NCBI GenBank assembly: GCA_958496175.1
Contig: OY292276.1
Coordinates: forward strand, 37,282,449 to 37,346,448
Direction of reading: 5' to 3'
Source: Sisyra terminalis
Lineage: Eukaryota > Arthropoda > Insecta > Neuroptera > Sisyridae
Length of the DNA stretch: 64,000 nucleotides
Shown here: positions 38,461 to 51,300 of the stretch, piece after piece
Layout: every line of letters begins with the position of its first letter
Numbering within the stretch: position 1 is the first letter of the stretch
The notes under the pieces: model-generated
Databases searched by the model: none
Seen by the model: only the letters and a program-made list of their open reading frames with translations
What the model was told of the DNA's origin: nothing
Translations under genes and position numbers: made by a program

Positions 38461-38984
38461 TTTACCTTGCAGATAAAATTTTTGAATATTCAGATTGAGA
38501 TTGAAAATACCGACCCTAAACTATCTGTTAATTTTACCTATTGATAATAATTTTAAATTCAATTAAACAATTAACTCTAAATCAAAAATGTATTATTTTC
38601 ATTTTCAGCAGCCTACAATTTAATGTAAGTATATAATTTTGCTGTTATAAATATCTATCTTTGTAATTCCTTTGTATTTTTAATTCTAATAAAATGATTT
38701 TATAATAGATAAAAAATCAATAAAGTCGACTTTTTTCACTGAAAAAGTATTAAGCACTATAGAATGCAGTGAAAAATAGTACAAGGCAATTATGTTGGGA
38801 TAGTAAAGAATTTATCTAAAGATATATGAATTCAAAATATACTTAGTTTGGGCGTTATATAAGCATTTTTTTATATTGATGGATATTAGTGTATTAATTA
38901 ATATTGATATAAGTATACTTAAAACCAATGATTAAGTCAATGAAAAACTAAAATTACTTGATCACACTTTTAACTCCTTTAATG

Positions 38985-39255
38985 CAGTAGTCACCAAACT
39001 GTTTGTAACTTTGTGCCCTTTTTTATAAAAAAAATACGCTTTCCTTAATTTTCGTGACAATCTAATTTTGTATACTCTTCAATTTCAAATACTCTTCTAA
39101 TATTATAATTTAATTACTGGGTATCAAAATAATATACCATGTTATATAAAAATTTATATCAAATATTCATTAGAACTAATAATAATTTCAACGAACGCTG
39201 AAGGCATAACTAAAGCCTTCCTCCTTGTAATAGTCCCGCAGTTTGGAAATCGCTG
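38985..39255. mobile_element. hAT-type MITE (271 bp)
   Basis: The left end CAGTAGTCACCAAACTGTTT and the complement of the right end, CAGCGATTTCCAAACTGCGG, form CAG...CTG terminal repeats. The flanking 8-mers do not match well, so the duplication has decayed or the ends are slightly off. No coding sequence. Confidence 0.5.
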
Positions 39256-41976
39256 TTTCAGTACATTATCAACTTTTAAAGTTAGAAAAAAGAAACAATT
39301 AAAATTAATTGTTTATTAAGAACGTTGTTAATTAAGTTAAATTGTTAATTAAGAACGTATTTTTTTTTTACATTTTTATACAAATTTTTGAACGATTTTT
39401 TTTTTTTGTAAGAAAAGCATTATTTTAATAAAATGCAAAATTTAGTATTTATAATTCAGTATACTTTGCATTTTGTACAAATATAGCAAAAGCTTGGTTT
39501 ACAACTGGTTTAATAATAAAGGACACCAAACTTATAATCTTTAATGTGGAAATACAAATTATTTACGATTCACTATATTTCTGGACAAACGTGAAGGTAA
39601 GCTTTTATATAGTCATAGACTTTATTTTTAGTTTTCGCAACTTTTATCTCATGAAAAATTATGTTTTATATTCAAAAATGTGTCAAATCAAAATTTAAAA
39701 TAATAGTTTTACAAGCGACGCGTGTGAGGATTTTAATTATTTTAGTATCTTATAAAAAAATAAGCATTTAAGTTCTGAATTTGTTGATTGACTAATTGTT
39801 TCTAGTAGAAAATTTTTATAATTTTTCCTTAATCAAGCAAAAGAAAGTTATGAATATATTTCCCTGGAGAACTGATTTCCGCATCGATTTTCAATTATAA
39901 TAACCGACATGAAGGCAGTTAATACACACTTGGGACTAGCAATAAATATAAGTAGAAAAAAGCTGGCAATAATAACAGCTGAGGTAATTTGAAAGTATGT
40001 ATTGCATCTATTGATAATTTTAAAAAGTAAATGTTTTACTTTTTAACCATTTTGTACCATATTATTTAAGTGACAGTAATTTTTACGAAATTACTTTTTG
40101 TAGAAAGTACAAAACAAAAACCAAAATTGTCTTGAATGGATGGAATAAGAAACTGAATTTGCTTAATGGCATATATTACTTGTTATGTTTTTTAGCTAAT
40201 TATTTTATGCAGCTTTTCATAAAAGTTAAATAAAATAAAATGTTATTTTTGCAATATTATATACACAGCTGTTAAAGTATGCACTAATATGATAGTGTAG
40301 TCAAAGTATTCATAATAACAAATTCTATAGTTTAATCGGTGATGATTGGAGATTCAGTTGGGAACAATGATTTTTTTATTTATATAGAATAGTTGATTGC
40401 TTTGAATTAGTTTAAGTTATTCAACGTGAAAAGGTTGGTAAAAGTTGGTTTTAAACCTACAAAGTTTTTGACCAACACATTTACGGAATAATGTATACAT
40501 TACCGTAAATGTATACTTCAACTGTTATACATACGAAAGAGTTATATACTGAAATATAATGTTTAATATAAGAAGAGATTGCTAAAAAATATTAAATTTA
40601 GTTAAAAAAAAATTAAGGAAAGCATTCAACCTAAAAGAGATTTCGTGGTTATAATATTTAATAGATCAGTCTCATTTCTATCACAATACATAGTATTTAC
40701 TTTTTCAAAAAATGCATTCACACTATCAGCCAATGTATGAAATGGTATAATGGTCAAAAAATTAAAAATATTTGAAATATACAAAAGATTGTTTAGTCGC
40801 TTTTAAATTTCCTTGGAAATATATTTTATCCGTTGTGTAGATTCAAAAGTTAATATCAGAACATATCAACACTTTCAACTCTCAATACTTTTAAGGAAAG
40901 CTTGCAATACTTTGAACTCTGATAGCCTTTTCAAATTAATTTTATTCTTCTGCAAAGTGAGCTCGTTTTATTCTAAAGTCAAATTAGCCAGTTACAATAA
41001 AAAAATAATTGTAGCGAAAAACTTGCATAAATTTGAAAAACCTATATTAATAATTATTGGTAAAAATGATAGTTTTTCTGTGCAGTATGTTACCGTACTA
41101 TTTATTGTTTCATCTTTACATGCTAAATACTTTTTTGAAGATATTGCATCTTTTTGTATAAAATTTCATATATTTTAGGAAAATTAATTTTTAATAAAAC
41201 TCACTCCAAATTAACAGAAAAATAATTGCCTAATTTTTGAAATTTTAAACGTTTTTTTTTCTTTTAAATTGGGGTTATCATATTAATTTTTAATCCAAAT
41301 TGGTCTTTGTAAATGTGGCTACTTGGTTTAAATTGAATTACAAGGAAATATTCATATTTAAAAAATTGATAATCATCGCACTTTCTTAAGAGGTAATGGA
41401 ATATTAAAAGTTATCTTTTAAAATTACTTGATTTGTTTGTATTGTAAAAAAAATGATTTGTGAATTTATTTCATGTCATCAAAGCCAATTTTGGTGAGCA
41501 TTGCCAAAAAATCATTATTATAGAGTAACAGTATTTGTGTTCATGAAAAGCACTCGGGTTAAGAATAAATTGTTAACCATTTATACTTAATTTGGAATTG
41601 GCAAATACACATAAATTCCATTGAATGTTTCCGTCCTTAACGCACTAGTTACGGTCTTTATTCTTTTAAAAATGACTAATTTATGCTTTTTAATTCATTA
41701 AAGAAATAACCAAATGTATTGTAAGCCTCGTGTCTTTTATATTTTTTTATGTTTGCAAGACATTTGTTGTATTTAAATGAAATGCGCACATGCATTTTGA
41801 TTAATTGAGCTAAGTTATTTAAATTTCTTGGGAATTTCACTAACATTTTTCTGGGTACATTAAAAGAAATTAGAGAGATGCAATTTTAACGTTTCGTTTG
41901 CGGTTTGAGTTTGGAAGCATACAAATTCTACATTATCGTACATGTTCTAGTAAAAAAGCTATAGTATATCTACAGA
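39256..41976. other. 3' flank of the atonal gene
   Basis: AT-rich with no recognised gene. An open frame of 121 codons (40,813-41,178) lacks an ATG start and has no family match. TTTATT at 41,657-41,662, read on the minus strand, is a possible poly(A) signal for the atonal transcript. Enhancers for the gene may lie here but none can be pointed to. Confidence 0.35.
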
Positions 41977-42861
41977 CTAATCACGTTGTAATAGCTCATG
42001 TAATGCCGCTATGTAAGTTTGAGCCATTTGTAAAGTTTCGAACTTAGATAATTTCCTATCGTTACCTAATGATGGTACCACATCCCGTAGACGATCGAAA
42101 GCATCGTTCAAGCTGTTCATCCGTCGTCGTTCCCGAGCATTGGCCGCTAGACGTCGCTTCTTAACCACTTCCGCTCCAGGAGGCGCACCACTCGCGTTTT
42201 GTGAGCTTTTCAACTTGCCATCAATCCTAACGTCGTTGTATCTACAGTTACGCAATTCATTTGCATATTTCTCCTGATGACTACTGTGTATTAAATTGTT
42301 ATTGTTGTTACTGCAATTATTGTTATTATTCACGATATTATTGTCATTATTTGCCGACTCTAAAATTGTATATTCTTTATGGTTTTCACTTTTGAAATAG
42401 TTTTCTGGTTTATAATAAGCATTTTCATTTAACACTGTCGTTGATTTCCAATAGTCTTTATCACCAATTTCGTTGTTTTTATAAATTTTCCGTTTTAGTT
42501 CATCAGGAATCGCTTTAGTTTTTTCATAGTATGAAACAGTGGCTGCGGGATCTTCATACTTTGTTTCAGTTAGATCTTCGCAGTTGTAGTTCCACGTGTA
42601 GTTGTCTTCTTGATAGTATTGATTTTCATAGTTTACATTGTAACTGTAGCTATCTTGATAGGATTGATACGGCGTAGCACAATTGGTTTGATGCTGATTT
42701 TTTCCCATTGGGCTAGGAGTTGGCGGAAATGAGCTGTGATAGCTTTCGGGACTTGAAACTGGTCCAGGTGAGTGATAACCATCCGAACTACCATCCGTAA
42801 ATGGCATTGCATGTGAATTATGATTGAATTCCGGAGACGGGCGGAGAAATTTCGCTGACAT
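41977..42861 (-). CDS. ato: Proneural bHLH transcription factor, atonal/amos type
   Basis: Nuclear bHLH activator that dimerises with Daughterless and binds E-boxes to specify chordotonal organ, photoreceptor and olfactory precursors in insects. Single exon, 294 residues. The bHLH fills residues 234-294 and is the very C-terminus: basic part [20 protein letters not shown], loop [10 protein letters not shown], helix 2 [19 protein letters not shown]. The basic ANARERRR and the ending right after helix 2 are typical of the atonal group. The N-terminal part is rich in Ser, Pro, Tyr and Asn ([13 protein letters not shown] near 31-43; an Asn-rich run at 171-189) and probably activates transcription. 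The ATG at 42,859-42,861 is the first after an upstream in-frame stop; the codons before it start only at GTG. Whether it corresponds to fly ato or amos cannot be decided here: the [14 protein letters not shown] wording is amos-like, the [15 protein letters not shown] wording ato-like. It lies in a gene-poor region, as such regulators often do. Confidence 0.93.
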   Translation of the reverse strand: MSAKFLRPSPEFNHNSHAMPFTDGSSDGYHSPGPVSSPESYHSSFPPTPSPMGKNQHQTNCATPYQSYQDSYSYNVNYENQYYQEDNYTWNYNCEDLTETKYEDPAATVSYYEKTKAIPDELKRKIYKNNEIGDKDYWKSTTVLNENAYYKPENYFKSENHKEYTILESANNDNNIVNNNNNCSNNNNNLIHSSHQEKYANELRNCRYNDVRIDGKLKSSQNASGAPPGAEVVKKRRLAANARERRRMNSLNDAFDRLRDVVPSLGNDRKLSKFETLQMAQTYIAALHELLQRD

Positions 42862-42992
42862 TATTTGTACAGGTACAACAATCAGTCTTGGCACTTACAA
42901 ATCTAATATTGCAATATTCAGTCTTCGTTTGTGAAAAGTTTCAGACGAACCAATTCAAAACATTGTTGTGTGCGGCCAAATATCTCTATTTG

Positions 42993-43000
42993 TTATAAAT
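42993..43000 (-). promoter_or_regulatory. TATA-like box upstream of atonal
   Basis: ATTTATAA on the minus strand, about 130 bp before the start codon. A transcription start about 30 bp downstream, near 42,965, would leave a leader of about 100 nt. It is the only TATA-like word close to the gene in otherwise average sequence. Confidence 0.35.
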
Positions 43001-43129
43001 GGATCAATGTTGATAGTTGCACAATTTTCTTGATAACGTCCATTTTTCATTTTATCGACTTGAACAAAGTCTGTAATTAAGATGAAAGACACAGATCACA
43101 GTTTCAGTGTAACACATTTATATTAAATA

Positions 43130-43460
43130 GGGACGTCACTTTAGTGTCGTGTGCTGAGGAAATCGATCTCTCGTGGATCACCTTGATCACCTTGATCTTG
43201 AAACGATCTAACACCAATGGTATCTGGCCGTGTACTGAACCGAAGAATCTCAAACCACTCTCAGCTGATGTTGTCAAATCCGTGCCAATATTGAAGACGA
43301 TTACCACCACTTCTTCGGAAGCTGAATGCGTTTGTACGATGGACCAGCAGCCGACAAGAAGAACAGTTGTGGTCGTGCCGCAATGGTTACTTGTCTACTG
43401 ACAACCGGTATAAATTCCCCACCCATTGCTTTGTCTTCGTCTTTATGATATAGACCCCGA
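43130..43460. promoter_or_regulatory. GC-richer block upstream of atonal, candidate proximal enhancer
   Basis: This 330-bp block 270-600 bp upstream of the atonal ATG is clearly less AT-rich than the DNA around it. It carries an E-box CAGCTG at 43,262-43,267, a core that bHLH proneural dimers can bind, and a plus-strand TATAAA at 43,409-43,414. Open frames exist on both strands but none has a proper ATG with family similarity. Autoregulation is an inference. Confidence 0.35.
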
Positions 43461-44103
43461 TTGTTGTTCTTCTATAAAACTTATCGATGATACTATTTAG
43501 ACCGGCCCAGATTTGTTCCGACATTAGCGGATACTGGATTTGTTATTGATTTTTTAGGATTATGTATCATCTCTTGTTCATCTTGTTATTTAATTACCTA
43601 TTACTAAGTGTATATATGGGCATTAGTCTCACATTACGCTATACTTTTAATTGGCCTCAACCAAGAAATGTTTGATTGAACAATTAATTATTACATAATT
43701 TTTAATTACTATTAAAACCAAACACTAATCATTATCGATAAAATCTTATAATTCCTATAAAATTTTATTGCTTTTCAGTTACTGTTGTTAATTCTCATTT
43801 TAAAGTTGGCTCAAGCCTCAAGGCCAAAACCTGAATTCGTTACGCTTTTATTTACTGCAGTTCCGCATCCGGACTGCTTTAAGCCTTTTCGTCCACGGTT
43901 GAAAACGGGTAATACTGATGAAACCTGCTCTTTTTATAAAAAATTAAACAAAGGAAACTTAAACATTTGATTGATATTAGTACAAATTAGAAGAAACTTA
44001 GGGACGCCTTTGTCCTTTCCTTTCAATTTTGGATATTTTTAAAATGATCTCATTTAATACGTTTCTTGTTAAAATCATCGAAAATAATTGGTTCTTTGAT
44101 AGT
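43461..44103. other. Intergenic
   Basis: A less AT-rich patch at 43,790-43,930 is open in one frame (segment FVTLLFTAVPHPDCFKPF) but lacks an ATG and a known relative. Otherwise nothing is seen. Confidence 0.25.
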
Positions 44104-44713
44104 TATCCACTAGAAAATTCCGTACATGAAAATTGTCCATAAAAGTTGCGCACTAGCATTTTTGCTCATACGAGTACACAAGTTTTCCATATAGAAATTT
44201 ACTCACATAGACAATTCCGCACAGAAAAATTTACCCACAATGATATATTCTCCCATGAAAACTAACCCACAGGAAAAAGAAATATTTAATTGAGTATTAT
44301 ATTATTATTAGTATTCTAATAACACACACTACTACCCTATTTAAAAACAAATCTTGTTTTATGAAAAAGTTATAGATTTACAAAGAAAAATAAGGATTCG
44401 TGTCCCTTTTAGAGACGTCAATATTTGGCATCGTTTTCTACTTTGTCTGTAATTTAATCTGCGATATTTTATGTTTATTCTATTGTTATTCTACTTTTTT
44501 ATTGTGAAAGGTTATAAAATAATAATAATTAATTAAATAATAAATCAAAATAAAAAAAATCTGTGGTTAGTTTTTATGTAAGGATGTATATCATTGTCCG
44601 TTACTTTTTGTGTGAGGAATTTTCTATGTGAGCAACTTTCATGTGAGCACTAATGCTAATGAACAACTTTCTGTGGGCACATTTCGTGTGAGGATTTTTC
44701 TAGCGAGCAAATG
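44104..44713. repeat. Foldback element built of about 16-bp subrepeats
   Basis: Two arms, 44,104-44,270 and 44,570-44,713, are imperfect inverted copies: CACAATGATATATTCTCCCA and ATGAAAACTAACC on the left, TGGTTAGTTTTTATG and ATGTATATCATTGTCC on the right. Each arm consists of tandem variants of a unit like CACATAGAAAATTTCCT, for example CACATAGACAATTCCG, CACAGAAAAATTTACC and GTGTGAGGAATTTTCT in reverse. The centre is AT-rich. No coding sequence. Confidence 0.7.
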
Positions 44714-45008
44714 TTTGGTTACCAAAATAATTATTACTCATAGTTTAGTCTAAGCTAGTATGCTTTCTTCAAAAACTGCAGGGTTCTGAGTTTCTAGAAT
44801 CCAGCGAATTTAAAAGCGAATTCTTGTACTCCGAAACAAAACACTATAATGAGGAGTCTTACATGGTAAATGTTCTTGTATGAAATCTGGTTTGAATAAA
44901 TTTATTAACAGAAACTAAATTTCGCCGTTGATGCTTCTATATTTTCTATTTTTGGGATAATTAGTACGATATTGTAGTACCTACACCGTGCGTTGTAATA
45001 CTTTCTAT

Positions 45009-45762
45009 CAAAGTTGTCAAAGATACCTTTAGAAAGTATCTAGATACTAGATAAGTTACTTTTTTAAAAAGTAACTGAAGTTACTTTAGGTACCTAGCTA
45101 CACTTCAAAAAAAGAAACTTAAATACTTATCTTAAGTTACTTATTAAGATACTTTAAAAGATACATTTTAGTTACTTGGTACAGCATGTATATGTACTAA
45201 GTTTCGTAACATATTAGGTAGAGTTGTTTGGTAACCAGATAATGTAATTCTTATCTTTATTAATTGAGGAAAAAGGAAAGAATACATACGTATGTCTAAG
45301 CCCCTGCTAACAATATGCTTATAAAACGATGGAAGATTAAAATATCGAGATGCTACTTATATTGAATTTAAGAGAGCTTAACAAAATAAAAAAAAATTTT
45401 AGAAACATCAAAACATACTCATAAATAAGTTGAGTAAAATAAGAAAAAACAATTACTTCTTGCCTAAAAAAAACAAAAAAAAAACATTAAATAATCATTA
45501 ATTTATTTAACCAGGTAATCAGATAATCAGTTTTATTCTCTCTAGTACTTACTTATTTTTAATAACTTTTTGTAAAAAAGAATCATCGATACCAAAAAGT
45601 ATCTAAGATACTTTCTTAAGTTATAAGGTACAATTCCTTTTCACAGATATCTAAGAAAGAAGTTACATTTTACCAAAAAATAATGGAACTAAGATACAGT
45701 AACTTAGATACTTTAAAGTAACTCAGATACTTCGATGTAGTAAGATACTTTTTGCAGCTCTG
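45009..45762. mobile_element. hAT MITE with 8-bp target duplication (754 bp)
   Basis: The left end CAAAGTTGTCAAAGATACC and the complement of the right end, CAGAGCTGCAAAAAGTATC, are inverted. Subterminal regions are full of GTATCT/AGTTACTT words in opposite orientation. The flanks are CTTTCTAT (45,001-45,008) and CTTTCTAA (45,763-45,770), seven of eight matching. There is no transposase; the interior is AT-rich. Confidence 0.8.
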
Positions 45763-46315
45763 CTTTCTAAAAAATAACATTCCATTATCTCATCATAATC
45801 TCTTGTATTTTTGAAATATATGCGAATCGTATTTTATAATTTACTAATCTTAAATTGCAATTTTTTCGAAATCTTTTCTTCGTTTTCAAGTTTATAACTA
45901 CCTATTCAAAGTTGTTGCAGCTTTTGTTAAATATAAGGCAATTAGAAATAATTTGATCAGGATGTGGATGTGTTCGGATCTATTGCGTGAATTTAAGCTC
46001 AGACAAAAGAACGATACGCTTGAAATTACAATTCTACCCTTGTTAAATTTGTTTCATTCATTTATCGCACTTTGGTTTTGCTTTGAAATTGATTTTTTTT
46101 TCGTCCAATTGATGAATTCTCACGTAAGTCAAATTATTTTTACAAATTTCATGCACGTGCGGAATATTCCTAAATAAACACTTAACATTATTGGCCCCTT
46201 AATTTTCAATTACCTACGACTGTTCGAACTAAGAATGAATAGAGTATAAAGGGTTCGATTTCACTATTATCTTGTCTTGAGTATATAACTTTTGCGAACA
46301 TTTAGTTAATTACAG

Positions 46316-46537
46316 GACGTCGGTTGGGCCTAATCTATTTCATTTTTTGTTAACATTGGCACTATTTACCAACTGTTGTGTTATTTTCTTTGCAATTATT
46401 CACACCACAATACAAACAGCCGGAGGATATTTACAATTCGTTCTTTCTTTCTATACCGTGTTTAATTTATTGATAATTATGACACCTATATCTATGCAGT
46501 GCATTTTTGGATGTGCCAATACACTTATTTTCAAAAT
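46316..46537 (+). other. Exon-like segment, hydrophobic protein, unidentified
   Basis: An open stretch between an acceptor (TTAATTACAG, ending 46,315) and a donor GTAAGG (46,538) encodes about 73 residues with two membrane-like segments (LFHFLLTLALFTNCC; VFNLLIIMTPISMQCIFG). The layout recalls the C-terminal membrane segments of insect gustatory receptors, but the diagnostic TYxxxxxQF motif was not found nearby, so this is only a suggestion. It could be a receptor fragment or chance. Confidence 0.2.
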
Positions 46538-47639
46538 GTAAGGCATAGATTTTGCTTTAATATTGATACAAAATAGATCGTTTATATATTTACTTGAATT
46601 TACAAAATTTTTACATCCAAGGAAAAGGAAAAACTTTTATCCTTAAAAATAAAAAGAAATCATAAATGCTTTAAAACCATTAGATTTTGTTAAACAAACT
46701 TTAATAACTGCTGAAGAAACAATTTGCTTTTTGGTTGACATTCTAGAAGGTAGTTTCCTTTCTTAAACATTTTTAAATTGTTTATACAATGTTTGAAATA
46801 ACAACACAATTAAAACATTGACATAAATGTTTTCCAATAAAACTACAATAGTTTACTGACATATTTATTTTGTTTTTTGCCTAATGGCAGGATTAGTTTT
46901 CTGCGTGGTAGAATTGTCAATTGACAAGGTTCTTTAATCCGAGTATCATGTTCCTCTTCTTAAAAAATCAGGGATTTAAATCCATTTTCTTTCTTTTTTC
47001 CTAGGACCTTTTAGAATATTTCCTATTAAGATTTCCTTCAACAACGGCAAGTGTGAGTCTTTTTCCTTTTAAAATGACCCATACAGCTGATATTCTTGTA
47101 TTTTTAGATCAAAGTCCAAATTATAGCTAATGTAATACCAACTAAAGTGTTACGGTACTCATATATATGTTACATTTGTCCAATTAAACCAATGAACCAA
47201 AATTTTAAGGATAAATAGGCAGATGATCATTATAGCGAAAATTCTGTTAACAAAAAAAAAATACTAAGTTACAATTTAAGTTAAACGAAAATTGATGACA
47301 AAGTTGAAGTGAGATATGTAAGTTTAAATGACTTATTATGGTATGTAACTCGTATGGGAAAGTTTTAGTGTTACTAATTACCAGTGTTACAAATTGTAAT
47401 AGTAATAGTACCTAATGAATAGTAGTGTATGGTATACATATAGCAAATTAATATACGTTTTTGTTTTTGTGTTCGTCTCCCTAAAGGCCAAAATTAACTA
47501 AACTGTGATTACGAAGTTAGAATTAGAAAATGTTTAATGGTATTAAGATAATTATAATGCTTTGAAAAATGAAAAAGATTGAATTAAATTAACCAACTTA
47601 AATTTGATTAAGATTGTAGTAAATTTTCTTGCACTTTTT

Positions 47640-48316
47640 TATCCCCAATCTATCCACTTTCAGAAGAATTCGGTACAATAATTGAAGATGATGATGACAC
47701 TGATGTCGATACTGAAACGGAATTGTTCCTTGAACAAAAATTAAAATGAGAGATAATTAAAAAAAATCATCAAACCAAAATATAGTAGAGAAATTAGTTA
47801 TATTCAAAACACCGGCAAGAATGCGATTTAATTGAATAAAAAGGAACTAGAAGTGAGTACTTGGAAAAAGTAAATCGCGCATTGCTAACAGTACCACCAA
47901 CTAGTATAGATGCTGAAAGAGCGTTTTCGACAGCTGGTAATTTTTGCACAAAATTACGTTCCAGGATGTTTATGATGACGCATTATGCTTTTAATGATCA
48001 CATTTTAAAAATTTGTATTTCTGCCACGAGAACCATAGATTAAATATAAATATTTACACTTTTTGTGATTTAAATACGAAAGCTGTTTCCTTTTCCTTTA
48101 TTTTTTGTGATTCTTTTTCTAGTGTTATAATTTATAAGTTTTAAATCAATTTGTTATATTTACTTACTTTAATAAAACTGGTAAATAAAACAAGGAAACA
48201 CCTATGTTTTATTTCTTTTTCTAAAACTCTTACTACCGGTATTAAAGCCGGTATTTAGGTATTAAGAACTCAAAAATGCCGAATATTGAACTGTTGGTCC
48301 GATGTTGCAATCCCTA
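47640..48316 (+). mobile_element. hAT transposase remnant (C-terminal dimerisation region)
   Basis: The frame 47,861-48,043 reads YLEKVNRALLTVPPTSIDAE, then RAFSTAGNFCTKLRSRM. This is the hallmark P-x-T-S-x-x-x-E-R-x-F-S-x-A-G of the hAT dimerisation domain. Upstream is an acidic fragment (FGTIIEDDDDTDVDTE) and several stops. The right terminus reads, in complement, TAGGGATTGCAACATCGGAC and ends at 48,316. The left end and the catalytic core were not found, so the copy is dead. Confidence 0.75.
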
Positions 48317-51300
48317 AATACAATAAACAGAAAATATGAGTTTTTGAATATGTTGGTAAAATAAAATTATTATATTTCAAAAGGTATGATTTTCCGGGTA
48401 ACATGTATCAATCGAACAAATATTCTTCCGGCAATTTTTGATCGTTTCATTAAACTCCCGTTTGACAAAGGGCACACATAGAAAAATATTGTTACACTTT
48501 CATCTTTTGGATTGTCATCCGAAGGGCAAAAACATAACTGGCTATTTGATTAATTTGATTAATAATTGATAATCAAATGAAATACAAAGGTATTAGCAGT
48601 ATTGGTTCTGAATGGCGCCTGTACCGTACTCATTGTAAGAAAATGCGTCATTTATAAAGTATGTAAGTATCATTCGTACGTACATAATATTATCTAAAAA
48701 GCAGTTATTTTATTTTATTAAGTTATAAATTGTTACGACGTTATACACATGCCAGGCTGGGAAACGGATGAATTCACATTACTTCGACAGTATAAATTTC
48801 TCTTGTGGCTCTTTTCTGTTTGTTTTATATTTCAGTTTATTAATGTGCTTACACGATTATGGGGGGAATTACCAACGCTCATCTTTCGCATTAAAAACTA
48901 TAAAATTTTCTGTGCTAATGCAAAAATATAAATTGCAATTATTGTGTATGAATTCTTATTTTCAACTTGAAATAGCTACGGAGTTGTTTCGTTTTGAAAA
49001 ATTTGAAATGTGTGTAATTAGCAAGTCAATTAAACCAAGCTGTGCCATAAACAGATATGGTACACATCGTTTAAATGAATCTTGAAATAGTTTACTGTTT
49101 TTTTTTTCTTTAAGTAATTTATAAAGATTTTAAGCTACATTTTATAACTTTTACCGCAACAATTGTGCGGTTTTATTAATAAAGTAATGATAAAGTATTT
49201 TATTTAATTATAAGTAAATATATTTGAAATTCAACACATTTCATTAATTTTTCTGATTGCATATTTATTTAAACTTCCCTCGACTTGGATGCATCATAAA
49301 CCAAAGAAGATTAACAATGTATACGTTTTTGCGAAACCGACACGTACTTTTTGAGAAATTACCAATTCTCATGGGAAATGATTAAATCTTCTTATTACTT
49401 TCTAACTTAAATTCTATTAATCTGCCGCGAGAAAATTTTCCTCACGAATTTTCAAAACATAATATTTACCACAAGATCTTCATTCTTGAATAACTACTTA
49501 AAAATATACTTTTTAAAAAAAAATCCTGAGAAACTTATTCAAAACAGGATGTAAATTATACCCTTAATTTTGAGGGATTTTTTAATTTTATTTTATACAC
49601 AAACAGTGATAAAAGGAGGGAGATTTATTGATTTTTTTTAAAGTCAATTTTAATAGTCGATATTTATCTGTTGTTTAGTGAATATAATACACACGGCCAG
49701 ATTGTAAACCTTTATTTTTTTTTCGTCCTTTTGAAGGTGCAGAAAAGGAACACGCTGGCCACAGGTATACCATCGGAGCCTTTGAAATCATTATCTGCTG
49801 TTACAGTTAATACCTACCTAGTGTTATGTTTATTAAAATATTGGAGTTTAAGGGCTTCTTTCAATCGATAAGAAAAGAACATTGCAGTAGCTTTTTGATA
49901 TTGAGGTTTAGGAAGTGGATGAAAGGTCTATAAGGAAAAAATATTTGACTCATTTTTTATTTATTATCTAATGTATTCATCATAAAGAAGGTTGGGGCTT
50001 CGATTCCATCTTGTTTGTTTTATTAATGTCTTAAAAAGGATTGTTTATTTATATTTGTATAATAATGTAGATGTATCAATATTTTATTTCTAATTTAACA
50101 CCTCCTAATTTTCTTGTTGTCAAACATATTACAATGATAAATAATTAAACAATAATTCTTTATTTAAATATCCATGTTGAATAAGAATGTTAGTGTTTAA
50201 AAATTTCATAATTTTGGTAACAGTAAAATTTTTAATTAAAAAAAAAAAAAAACAGAAAAACTAATGAAAACTTACACTTTTGCAGTGATATTCTTCTGAA
50301 AATATAATTTTATATTTTTTTACCTGTGAACCGTTTTGTAAGTCCATTTTACTACGATAATATATGAACATGTGAAGATATTTAATACGTTTCCTCTTAA
50401 AAGAGATTTCCTTTGCTACGGAAAATTATATTTCAAAATGTTGAAATTGTTGATAGATAAAAGCTTTTATAGAAATTCTATAGAAATATTAGCTATAGCA
50501 AATTTCATTAACTGTAAAACCTAGTTAACAAAAACTTTGTCGAAAATTGACTTACACCACTTTCATGAAAAACGTCTAATGTAAGACTCATGCTGTTTTT
50601 TCTAACTTAAGAAAAATCGCAAATATGTAGACAAAATGAACTACTTTTATGTTTTTCTGTTACATTTAACTTAAAGGAAGATTATTAGATATCTTTTTCG
50701 AAATCCTCTATCCTGTGCTTCAAAATAAACTAGAGTTTCTGAGTAAGAAACATAAAAATTATTTTTAATGGGAATAAAAGGGCTTTTTATTATTAAACAT
50801 TAATTAGAGTACTTTTTATTATAATATTAAATTTGCTTTTTTGAAGTCTCTATAAAAATTTGTTTATTTATATATTTTCGAAATATAAATTTAAAATGTA
50901 ATTAAATTTACTAGAAAAATTTACTGAAAAATATACTTTTATCAATTTAACATTCTACAAAACTAGTTTTTTTTTTTTTTTTAAATTGATTGCCAAGTAT
51001 TCTATATCAACATTTATAGGTACTATATGTATTTTTATATCTGTAGGTATTTATATATAAAAATTAATCGTTCGTTTGTTCAAAATAGCAAATTTCAAGT
51101 TTTTTACCGATCATTTTGAAACTTTTGCATAGCGTTGTATTCGTATCTATGCATATTAAATTAGAAAACTCAATAGAGTCCCACATCAACAGGTATAGTT
51201 ATTGTCGCGTTAAATTCGATTTTTTTCGGAGATATAGCGATTTTTTTCAAAATTTAATTAAAACATATCTGAAGGTAAGCTGCAATAAATGCAGCGTGGA

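Noticed and set aside
40813..41178. 121-codon plus-strand open frame
   Set aside because: No ATG start, low-complexity AT-rich codons, no family resemblance; a chance open frame.
42862..42894. N-terminal extension of the atonal frame
   Set aside because: The extra codons begin with GTG, not ATG. The first true ATG is at 42,859-42,861 after an upstream stop.
48768..49085. 105-codon plus-strand open frame
   Set aside because: ATG start, but no motif, no splice or promoter context, and overlapping frames are equally open.
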